This document shows positions 8,829-15,736 of a stretch of 64,000 nucleotides of DNA, in pieces. Location of the stretch: positions 1 to 64,000 of the forward strand of contig PMSI01000004.1 in assembly GCA_003168375.1 (NCBI GenBank). The letters run 5' to 3'. Position 1 is the stretch's first letter. The number at the start of each line of letters is the position of its first letter. Position numbers and translations under genes: made by a program. The notes under the pieces were generated by a model that saw nothing but the letters and a program-made list of their open reading frames with translations, ran no database searches and was not told where the DNA came from. This DNA comes from Vulcanimicrobiota bacterium (GTDB taxonomy: Bacteria; Vulcanimicrobiota; Vulcanimicrobiia; Vulcanimicrobiales; Vulcanimicrobiaceae).

Positions 8829-9155
8829 TTACATCGCGTTCTTCGTCCCCGCTCGAACCGGCCGAAGCCCGCGTGCGGTGTAGTGGTTCGGCGTATAGTA
8901 TCCGGCCGGACGTTTCTCTCCGTTCGCTAGGGGCTTGATGCCGTACTCACGCTCGATCGCGATACCGAGATCCTTGAGCGCCTGAGACGGCCCCTTGCGC
9001 AGGATGATGCGGACCCCGCCATGCGATGGGGCCGAACGTATCTCGTGTTGCGAGACCGCGTTTGATGCAATGATCGCAGCGCCGGCAGATCCGAGAACTC
9101 GACTCCCAGGCGTGAGTTCAAGCGGGTCGCGGGGATGGCAGAGGCCCCGTGACGA
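8829..9155 (-). pseudogene. Open minus-strand frame of coding character, no start; possible RepA/helicase-type remnant
   Basis: The minus frame from 9155 to the TAA at 8831-8829 is open for 109 codons without a convincing start. It reads DPLELTPGSRVLGSAGAAIIA, GGVRIILRKGPSQALKDLG and PAGYYTPNHYTARGL. The order 'DPL...GS...' then 'RIILRKG' faintly recalls the end of AAA_25/RepA-like ATPases. It crosses a strong hairpin at 9138-9173, so it is more likely a fossil than a gene. The flanking parts of 8640-9327 hold nothing else I can support. Confidence 0.25.
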
Positions 9156-9173
9156 TCATCCCGGGGCCTCTGC
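9138..9173. terminator. Strong hairpin upstream of the island receptor gene
   Basis: An 11-bp perfect stem (9138-9148 with 9163-9173) with a 14-base loop lies about 155 bp before the receptor gene. No T-run is present. It may insulate the downstream transcription unit. Confidence 0.6.
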
Positions 9174-9327
9174 TTATCAACCCGGCTGCAGCTCTGAGGA
9201 GCTTTACGGTCGCTCGAGTCGCCGACCGAAAAGAACGGCCACGAACATAGTACGATCGGACTAGAAGGACTCGAACGGTCGGTCGCGGCAACACGTCCCA
9301 TCTCGTTTTCGTGACACGTCGCTCTGG

Positions 9328-12300
9328 GTGGGCTCAAACGTGCATCGACATCTCGCCGCCTTTGTTTCGGCGCTGTTCTTCGTGCTATTCACGGTCGCGG
9401 CAGCGGCGCAAGAGCCGTCGCTATCACGGGCCGTGCAACCGCGCGCGCCGTCTCTTTTCGCGTCGGCGTGGGATGACGCCGCTAGCATCGCGCTGGCGCA
9501 GGATTTCGCGGCACCCGCCAGCAGCAAGATCACCGTTCGGGTTCTGGACGACATCTCGAAACGGCCGATACCGCGCGCTAGCGTTCGCATTGTTTCCGAA
9601 CGCCGCGAATACGACGGGCTTACGGATTCGACGGGCACGTCGCTCTTCGAAAATGTCGAGCCCGGATCGTACGGTGTTTTTGCCGAGGAGCGCGACTTCG
9701 CGTTTGCCCGGACGTACGCGATCATGGCAAAAGGCGGCTCGACCGATACGATCACCATTCTCGGCACGCGCACGCGCCCGGCTCGCATCGGCTTCGTGCA
9801 GTCGCGGGTACCCGCCAAGCCGGACCCGGCGACGGCGGAATCCTTCGATTCCGCTGCCGCCGATATCGCCGGCGGTGCGGGCGCGGCCCTGAGCAGCCTA
9901 ACGGCGGTGAACGCGACCAGCGGTTCGTCGGGCATCCAGATCCACAACGAAGGCGCCGGCCTCACGACGGCGACCGTAAACGGTGCGCCGATCTTTCCCA
10001 GCGGCGCGAAGGTTCCGAGCTCGCTGTTCGCCGGCGACATCTTCTCCTCGGCGAGCGTCGCCGGCGGAACGCTCGGTGCGCCCGCCGGAGCGTTGAACTT
10101 CTCGACCTACGAGCCGGTGATCGACTGGGGCGGCGTCGTGCAAGGCCGCCTAGCGGCGCTCAACGCGACGGCTGACTCGTTCATGGAACGCGGTACGCTG
10201 GGCCGACTCGGGCTCTCCTTCGTGCACGCGCAACGCGCCGAGGGTGCGCCGTTCGAGAACGAATCGTTCACCGACACGAGCGGCCAAACGTACGCCCATG
10301 ACACGCTCCAACGGACGAACGCAGACGCGCTGTCAATGCGGTATGGCTTCGACGTCAACCATACGGGCCATCTCGATCTGGGACGCCTCAGCACGGACTC
10401 GGCGCAGTACTGCGCCTATCAGACCGGACCGTTTCCGTGCGGCTTCGGCCCCGGGAACTACGAGCGGCACTCGACGAGCTACGCGCAGTTCCGAGACGAG
10501 CTTGCGTTCCCACACCTGTCGCTGACGCTGAACGCATTCGTTTCCAGCTCGACGATCACGTCCGACCTGTCTCGCCAGACGGTCGAGGACGAGTTGATTG
10601 GAGCGTTCAGCCGCTCCGCGATCCGTCGCACCGGCGGCAGCCTGAACCTCGGCTTGCCGCTGACACCGCAGCGTACGATTTCGCTCACCGTTTCGTCCGT
10701 GTTCGAGTCAGTCGGCGTCCAGGGACAGGGAACCGCGTTGAACCCGACGCCGCTTCAAAGCAGCAGCCGATCAGCGATTTCCCTTGGTCTCCCGATCGTT
10801 CGGACGCGGCGCTTGCAGAACACACTCGAGCTTGGCACCAATGAGGCGTACGGAACGAGGGCCGCCACGTACGGCTTGAAGACCGATTATGCACTGACCC
10901 CGCGGGACAGCCTGACGGCGTCGGTACGGGGCGGCCAACTGAGCTCACCGCTGTACGCGTTCAACGGCCTGGACGTGCCGCAGCTCCTCCAAGTCGATTG
11001 CGCTTCGGGCCGCGCGCTTGGGAACGGGCCGACCTTCCAAACGAAGCCGTCTCCCACGCAGCAGGCCGACGTCGGCTATTCCCGGCGCTCCGAAACATAC
11101 CAGATCGGTGTGACGGTGTATCATCACGTCGCCAGAGACGCCGCCGTGACAGCCGTGCTACCCGCCGGCGCGCTGCCGTCAATGCTGTTCGACGCAGCGT
11201 ACTTCAGCGACGCCGGCTCGGTCGCATCGCGGGAATGCGGCGTTCCGTTCACGCTCGGGTCTTCCAGCCTGTGGTACACGACGACGGCGCCGGTATCTCG
11301 CCTCGTCAACGACGGACTCGATGTGAGCGCGCGCGTCGACGTCAACCCACGCATAGCCGTTACCGCGGCATACTCCGTCTCGCTGCAGCGCGCGTACGGC
11401 GACAGCATGCTTTTCGTCCGTGGTTCGACGGTCAGTCCGGGCGCCGCTCTTCCCGGCGCGACCATCTCGCGGCTCAATCTCTCGGGCCGATACGCCGCGA
11501 GCCGCGCCACGACCCTGATCCTGAACCTGAACACCTTCGGCGCGAACAACCCGTATCTGTCGCGCCCGTTCGCCAGCGTCGACGCCGGCGTGCGCGCGCG
11601 CTTCGGCTCGAGCGACGTCGTGGTCGCGCTGCAGAACGTCACGAACGCGAACGGCCGAACCTTCCAGGGCTTCGACCCTTTCCCGACCCTTACGCAGCCC
11701 TACACGCCGCGGACCTTCAGCATCCGCACGCGCTTCGCGCTCGGACGGCAAAACATCGACCGCGCCGACTACCTTTCGAAGCCCGTACCGCTCAGCGCGT
11801 CGCTGTTGGCGTACGCTCCGGTCGACTACGAGCCGCGGCCGCCTCAAGGCTGGCTTGCGCCCGCAACCGGCGCCGCGTTGTGCGGGCCGGAGTCGCTTGC
11901 GCTCGCCAAACAGTATCTCGACGCGATCGCACGGTACGACGGCGGCCTCTCGCAGGCCGCTGCGAACGGCTCCTCGGTCGCGCCGGCGCAGTTCGGCGAC
12001 ATGACACTCACTCCGCTCGCGAGCCGGTCGGTGTACTCGATCCGCGTCGAATTCTCCCGCACCAGCCGGACCGGCTTCGCGCCGTTCTTGCGATGCAGCA
12101 CGATCCACGAAGGCACGTATGACCAAGCGCGCTCGCTGGACCTCTACATCCCGAGTTGGCGGCAGCGCGATCAAGACGGCCCCTACGTCCTGTATTACGC
12201 GCCGCAAGTCGGAATTTACACGGCGCCCGACCCGGTGAACGCAACGGCCGGCGCCGATAGTCCGCCGACGTCGCTCCCGGCGCATACGCCGGCCGAGCCG

Positions 12301-12624
12301 TTTGCGCTCGCAGCATCGTGCCCGCGGTCGATCGCTCCGGCGACCGCGGAGACCGTCGCGCGCCTGAAGGAATACATCGAGCAATTCGAGCGCGGACTGA
12401 AGCCGCCGCCGCCCGATGGCTTCACGATCTCGAAGCATGCGGCACGTGCAGAGACCTGGCTGGAGATCCGCGCCGACGACCGTGCCCTCTCGGACGCCCT
12501 CGTCCAATGTCTGGCTATTCCCTCCGTCTTCTCGAAGAGCATATCCGAGCGCGGCTTGGGCGGTGCCACGCCTCCCAGCATTAATTATGCGCCGAGCGTC
12601 GGGTTCTACGTCAAGATCCCGTGA
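9328..12624 (+). CDS. TonB-dependent-receptor-like outer-membrane protein with large C-terminal extension
   Basis: The protein has 1098 residues from GTG 9328; GTG 9340 is an alternative start. Its parts are a signal peptide (residues 1-28), a carboxypeptidase-regulatory-like beta domain at about 67-130 (ITVRVLDDISKRPIPRASVRI), a short plug-like region at about 180-260, and a barrel of amphipathic strands to about residue 806 ending RTFSIRTRFALG. Unusually, nearly 290 more residues follow, with two similar end motifs, YYAPQVGIY and NYAPSVGFY, and several cysteines. Family barrels normally end at the last strand. It lies in the tRNA-Asn island, 52 bp before the thioredoxin gene. It probably takes up a small ligand or peptide; the cargo is unknown. 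Confidence 0.75.
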   Translation: MGSNVHRHLAAFVSALFFVLFTVAAAAQEPSLSRAVQPRAPSLFASAWDDAASIALAQDFAAPASSKITVRVLDDISKRPIPRASVRIVSERREYDGLTDSTGTSLFENVEPGSYGVFAEERDFAFARTYAIMAKGGSTDTITILGTRTRPARIGFVQSRVPAKPDPATAESFDSAAADIAGGAGAALSSLTAVNATSGSSGIQIHNEGAGLTTATVNGAPIFPSGAKVPSSLFAGDIFSSASVAGGTLGAPAGALNFSTYEPVIDWGGVVQGRLAALNATADSFMERGTLGRLGLSFVHAQRAEGAPFENESFTDTSGQTYAHDTLQRTNADALSMRYGFDVNHTGHLDLGRLSTDSAQYCAYQTGPFPCGFGPGNYERHSTSYAQFRDELAFPHLSLTLNAFVSSSTITSDLSRQTVEDELIGAFSRSAIRRTGGSLNLGLPLTPQRTISLTVSSVFESVGVQGQGTALNPTPLQSSSRSAISLGLPIVRTRRLQNTLELGTNEAYGTRAATYGLKTDYALTPRDSLTASVRGGQLSSPLYAFNGLDVPQLLQVDCASGRALGNGPTFQTKPSPTQQADVGYSRRSETYQIGVTVYHHVARDAAVTAVLPAGALPSMLFDAAYFSDAGSVASRECGVPFTLGSSSLWYTTTAPVSRLVNDGLDVSARVDVNPRIAVTAAYSVSLQRAYGDSMLFVRGSTVSPGAALPGATISRLNLSGRYAASRATTLILNLNTFGANNPYLSRPFASVDAGVRARFGSSDVVVALQNVTNANGRTFQGFDPFPTLTQPYTPRTFSIRTRFALGRQNIDRADYLSKPVPLSASLLAYAPVDYEPRPPQGWLAPATGAALCGPESLALAKQYLDAIARYDGGLSQAAANGSSVAPAQFGDMTLTPLASRSVYSIRVEFSRTSRTGFAPFLRCSTIHEGTYDQARSLDLYIPSWRQRDQDGPYVLYYAPQVGIYTAPDPVNATAGADSPPTSLPAHTPAEPFALAASCPRSIAPATAETVARLKEYIEQFERGLKPPPPDGFTISKHAARAETWLEIRADDRALSDALVQCLAIPSVFSKSISERGLGGATPPSINYAPSVGFYVKIP

Positions 12625-12676
12625 TCGGCGTCGTTCCACCCAAATAGCCATTCGCCACACCACGAAAGAGCATTAC

Positions 12677-13243
12677 GTGAAGTACAGAGACTTTGTCAGC
12701 GGCGTCGCTTTCTTGCTCGTCCTCGCCAGCTGTTGCGCCGGCGTATTCTGGTTCGTGCTGCACTCGAAAGAGACGCAGCAGGCCGAGAAATTCGTGGCGT
12801 TCGCTTCGCTGAAGGGTTCAGCAGCGCCAGCGTTCTCCGTGACGACACTCGACGGGAAGCATATCTCGCCGCAGAAGCGGGCGAAGCCGCTAGTGGTCGA
12901 GGTCTTCGCGACGTGGTGTGAGATATGCACTTCCGAGATCCCCGTACTGAACCACCTCACCGCAACGCATCCCGACGTCGATGTCGTGGCCGTCACGGGA
13001 AGCAAGAAAGGCGCGAACTTTGAGCCTGAATCGCGATTCGATTTGGAGCGGTACCGCTCGCAGCGCAAGGTAAGGTACTCGATCGCATTCGACCCCACGA
13101 TCGGACTGACGCGGGATTATAAAGTCGTTGGTTTTCCGAGCATCTACGTGATCGATCGGAATGGCAAGATCACGTTCAACGAGGCCGGAGCGGTGAGTTT
13201 CGCCGCGCTCGATGAGGCAGTAAAGGAGGCGTCTTTGGACTAG
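12677..13243 (+). CDS. Membrane-anchored TlpA/ResA-type thioredoxin
   Basis: The protein has 188 residues from GTG 12677, with AAAGAG upstream. One membrane anchor (about residues 9-28) is followed by a redoxin domain: SAAPAFSVTTLDGK, VEVFATWCEICTSEIPVL with active-site Cys81 and Cys84 (CEIC), and VVGFPSIYVID with the cis-Pro. This arrangement places a thiol-disulfide exchange domain in the periplasm. Its neighbours are the receptor upstream and secreted six-cysteine peptides downstream. A role in forming or editing disulfides of those peptides is an attractive inference, not proven. Confidence 0.85.
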   Translation: MKYRDFVSGVAFLLVLASCCAGVFWFVLHSKETQQAEKFVAFASLKGSAAPAFSVTTLDGKHISPQKRAKPLVVEVFATWCEICTSEIPVLNHLTATHPDVDVVAVTGSKKGANFEPESRFDLERYRSQRKVRYSIAFDPTIGLTRDYKVVGFPSIYVIDRNGKITFNEAGAVSFAALDEAVKEASLD

Positions 13244-13404
13244 AGCTACTGGTCACAGCCCGGTCCTTTACGGGTTTCGATGGACCGGTTCTGGCGCTGC
13301 CAGATCACGACAAGGAGCCCCGACTCCAATTACCGGCGTTAGACCTATTACTGCACTCGCGATAGGACAGCGTGGTTCACCAGCTGCCGTCGAGGGGGCA
13401 CACG

Positions 13405-13498
13405 ATGCGGAAGGTCGTTATCGCCTAGTTCTTTGGGCGTCGTCTCCCTCGCCGGGACGTTGACCGGTGCTTGTCCCAGCGGCACGGTCGTGCATTAA
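13405..13498 (+). pseudogene. Decayed third copy of the small cysteine-rich peptide gene
   Basis: After a good ribosome site (GAGGGGG, six bases before ATG 13405) the frame reads MRKVVIA and stops. Shifting one frame gives SSLGVVSLAGTLTGACPSGTVVH and then a stop at 13498. This parallels the intact paralogues (MKRFIYASLLSI..., then ACPAGS or ACSPGT). A single-base change has broken the signal peptide, and the CxxC...CC region is lost. The remaining part of the 13244-13619 gap holds nothing else I can support. Confidence 0.55.
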
Positions 13499-13619
13499 TG
13501 TGCCAACACGTCGCTTGCACCACAGCGCTTAAGGCGCCGGTGTTCCCGGCCAACTCCCTCTCACGTCATTTCACTCATGCAACCGCTCGAGCGGTGCGCT
13601 CTCAACGAAGGATCACACC

Positions 13620-13772
13620 ATGAAAAGGTTCATCTACGCGTCGCTGCTCTCGATCGGCGCCTTTGTCGGAACCATCGCGGTCGCCTCGGCCTGCTCGCCC
13701 GGCACGCATACGTGCTATGTGTGCGCAGACGACGCATGCACCCAGCAAATCAAGCTGTGCTGCGTCGACTGA
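13620..13772 (+). CDS. Small secreted six-cysteine peptide, copy 1
   Basis: The 50-residue product starts at ATG 13620 with AAGGA ten bases upstream. Residues 1-24 form a signal peptide (MKRFIYASLLSI... ending AVASA). The 26-residue mature part has cysteines spaced C-x6-C-x2-C-x4-C-x6-CC. The residue after the predicted cleavage is itself Cys, so processing as a lipoprotein is an alternative, although the -3 position is Ala rather than Leu. I know no matching family. A disulfide-rich toxin, a signal or a metal-binding peptide are all possible. It is in the island, downstream of the receptor and TlpA genes. Confidence 0.7.
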   Translation: MKRFIYASLLSIGAFVGTIAVASACSPGTHTCYVCADDACTQQIKLCCVD

Positions 13773-13811
13773 TTCCGCGCTAGCGGAAGACGTCAGCAAA
13801 CTGCTCCGGGA

Positions 13812-13833
13812 CCGGTACGACGATCGGTACCGG
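13812..13833 (+). terminator. Hairpin after peptide gene copy 1
   Basis: A 7-bp stem (13812-13818 with 13827-13833) with an 8-base loop lies 40 bases after the stop codon. It has no T-run. The equivalent hairpin after copy 2 is stronger, so this may be an attenuating or RNA-stabilising element. Confidence 0.45.
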
Positions 13834-13941
13834 CGCTTGCACCACAGCGCTTAAAGGCGCTGATGTTCCCGGCTATTCCGTCTCACATCATTTCACTCAT
13901 GCAACCGCTCGAGCGGTGCGCTCTCAACGAAGGATCACACC

Positions 13942-14097
13942 ATGAAAAGGTTCATCTACGCGTCGCTGCTCTCGATCGCCGCCTTTGCCGGAACCATCGC
14001 GGTCGCCTCGGCCTGCCCGGCCGGCTCGACTTCGTGCTGGGTGTGCGTAGACGACGGCTGTACCGTGGCAATCAAGATGTGCTGCACCTCCGGCTGA
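13942..14097 (+). CDS. Small secreted six-cysteine peptide, copy 2
   Basis: The 51-residue product is a paralogue of the gene 322 bp upstream. The signal peptide is the same but for two changes, and the mature part (CPAGSTSCWVCVDDGC...) has exactly the same cysteine spacing, C-x6-C-x2-C-x4-C-x6-CC. Between the cysteines about half the residues differ, so only the scaffold appears constrained. The same ribosome site and leader suggest equal expression. A strong hairpin follows. Function is unknown. Confidence 0.7.
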   Translation: MKRFIYASLLSIAAFAGTIAVASACPAGSTSCWVCVDDGCTVAIKMCCTSG

Positions 14098-14126
14098 TTC
14101 CGCGATAGCGGACGACGTAAGCAACT

Positions 14127-14160
14127 GCGCCGGTGCCGGTACGATTATCGGCACCGGCGC
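14127..14160. terminator. Strong hairpin after peptide gene copy 2
   Basis: A perfect 12-bp GC-rich stem (14127-14138 with 14149-14160) with a 10-base loop lies 30 bases beyond the stop. It is placed between convergent frames, so it could act in both directions. No T-run follows on the plus strand. Confidence 0.65.
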
Positions 14161-14161
14161 T

Positions 14162-14514
14162 TCACCACCGCTCGACGTTCAGCACGTCGACGTCCGTTCC
14201 GCCGTCGCCGGACGCCGCATACTCCAGCCGAACGTGTGCGCGCGTAGCGTCGGCGGGGAAGCATCGCTGCGCGAAGATCCGCGGGCTAACGCGCTTGTGG
14301 TCATCGCGACCCGACCGACGTGCAGGCGATACGAATCGTACTGCAAGGTATCGACATCCGGGATCCATTGCTTCCAGTAACCGAAGCGCTGGGACTTCGA
14401 ACTGTGCGCGCTGTGACGCTGGTGGAGCACGGTCTGCTTTCCCGAAGGCAAGGTTTCGCAGTCGCGGGTGAAAAACAGTTGCTCGTGACGACCACGCCGC
14501 CGAAATGATTCAGG
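14162..14514 (-). pseudogene. Frameshifted hypothetical gene remnant
   Basis: One minus frame is open below the TAA at 14517-14515 and reads FFTRDCETLPSGKQTVLHQR, GYWKQWIPDVDTLQYDSYRL and HVGRVAMTTS. Near 14265 the coding character jumps to another frame that ends YAASGDGGTDVDVLNVERW at 14162. Together they look like one protein of about 110 residues broken by a frameshift. No family is recognised. It competes with any plus-strand reading of the same bases. Confidence 0.3.
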
Positions 14515-15156
14515 TTAAAGCGGCCGCAAGCGCACTCGACACACCGGTCGTCGTTCCACCGCCTAGCATCGTGACGTTCCAGGCGGTGGCGTTTGGCTCG
14601 ACGCGCTCCCCGAGATGTCGCACGTGCCCTCGTTGCGCAGGTTCCGGGACTCCGAGCTGCGGTTTCGGGCAGCGCCATCGTGCTATCGGGTTACCCAGAT
14701 GCCGTCTCTCGCGGTAAGATACTCGTCGCGCAACTCGATCTGCCGAGCTTCGGCGAACACTATACCCAAGTCTATCGTATCCGTACGTTGGATGCATCGT
14801 CGGTCGGAAGTGTCCTCGCATGTGCGCTGATGGACCTGGCATGCTTCCTGAACGAGGAAGAGATCTACACCGGACTTCGTGCGGACATCTTGGCTGCCGA
14901 GATATGTCCGCGCTATTATCAGATTTGCGACACGCCGGGGCAGTTTGAGTACGGCGCCACCGACATTGTGCGCATTCCGAATGTGCAATTCCAAGAGCGG
15001 ATGACGCCGTTTAGCACGTTCGAACACGGTGGTCATTTACGTGGCGATGCAGAGCCACGCCTCGCTACGGTACTCGGCCCGCGGACTTACGTCGCTGCCT
15101 CGCTGCTGCTGCGCGACCGATACTTTCCGAAGTTGTGGCCTATGTTTTGCCGTTGA
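14505..15156 (+). pseudogene. Broken secretin-like (type II/IV pilus N-domain) remnant
   Basis: The frame from 14505 reads DTPVVVPPPSIVTFQAVAFG. A frame change near 14595 then leads to RDVARALVAQVPGLRAAVSG, SAIVLSGYPDAVSRGKILVA, QLDLPS and YRIRTLDASSVGSVL. These resemble the repeated N-domains of secretins (QLDLP and VYRIRTLDA are typical). The secretin barrel itself is absent and the later part loses family character, so this is a fragment with at least one frameshift. Confidence 0.35.
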
Positions 15157-15489
15157 ACCGCCTGGAAGCACGTCGTGGCGAGCCGACCTCCGAGAACGCG
15201 GGCGCGCGTTGTTACTTCGTCGGTATAGGCGCCGCCACGAGGCGCTCGGCGTGGGGGCTCGCTACGAGGGAATGCCGGCCTGTTGGGCACCACTTGATGC
15301 GCCAGCCCGAGATATGGGAACGGGCCAGCCGCACTCAGCCGGCGGACGCGACGCCGCCGCGCCGATTGGACCACCGGATGGACCACAGCGAAGCGATAGA
15401 GTGGGAGTGTGCCAGATATCCGTACATGGGGCGCGCGTCACAAGCGGCGTATGAAAAACGAGACTGCATATGGCTGCAGCCTCGTAGAT
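15157..15489. other. Island right end, no supported gene
   Basis: No intact gene is seen. The sequence GATTGGACCACCGGATGGAC near 15369 resembles GATTGGACTACACGAAG near 7776 just inside the left attachment copy, so both ends of the element may carry related end sites. Confidence 0.35.
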
Positions 15490-15565
15490 TGGCTCCCGGA
15501 GTTGGACTCGAACCAACGACCCGCTGATTAACAGTCAGCTGCTCTACCAACTGAGCTATCCGGGA
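15490..15565 (-). tRNA. tRNA-Asn (anticodon GTT)
   Basis: A 76-nt gene with encoded CCA folds fully. The acceptor TCCCGGA pairs with TCCGGGA, the anticodon stem GCTGA/TCAGC encloses loop CTGTTAA (anticodon GTT), and the T-arm carries GGTTCGAGTCC. The 3' 50 bases are repeated at 7648-7697, marking it as the integration target. Confidence 0.95.
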
Positions 15566-15736
15566 ATGCCGCGCACTTGGATTCAACGGTTCCGGCTCGC
15601 CCCCTTGCAGGATGCCCTCCCTCGCAGCGGCGCCTGCTTGCTCGAGCATCGGCGACCTTGGGCGGCGGAACAAACTTTGCTTTACGAAGGCAGCCGGCAA
15701 CGGGAAGACCGGGGGACGTGCGAATAGCTAGCGCGC

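Larger units (their letters stand above)
13513..14160 (+). repeat. Tandem duplication of about 322 bp carrying the peptide gene
   Basis: Unit 1 (13513-13834) and unit 2 (13835 to about 14156) match through the leader, ribosome site, signal-peptide codons and tail hairpin. The shared run covering the ribosome site and the first codons is identical. Divergence concentrates in the mature-peptide codons while the cysteine codons are kept, which suggests duplication followed by diversification of the secreted part. Confidence 0.85.
7648..15565. mobile_element. Genomic island integrated at tRNA-Asn(GTT)
   Basis: The island is bounded by 50-bp direct repeats (7648-7697 and 15490-15539); the right copy belongs to the intact tRNA-Asn. 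On the tRNA strand the island lies directly 3' of the tRNA and ends at the partial copy, as expected for integration into a tRNA 3' end. The content is about 7.8 kb: decayed frames at both ends, one hypothetical gene, a TonB-receptor-like gene, a TlpA-like gene and the cysteine-rich peptide array. No intact integrase lies inside. The only one seen is a fragment just outside the left repeat, so the element is probably fixed or is part of a tandem pair. Confidence 0.65.

Noticed and set aside
11179-12663. Long minus frame opposite the end of the island receptor
   Set aside because: Arg/Val-rich composition without motifs. The plus-strand frame is continuous and family-like.
14320-14508. Plus-strand frame ending TTTPPK before the secretin-like remnant
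   Set aside because: The minus strand of the same bases has better coding character (GYWKQWIPDVDTLQYDSYRL), so the plus frame is probably its shadow.
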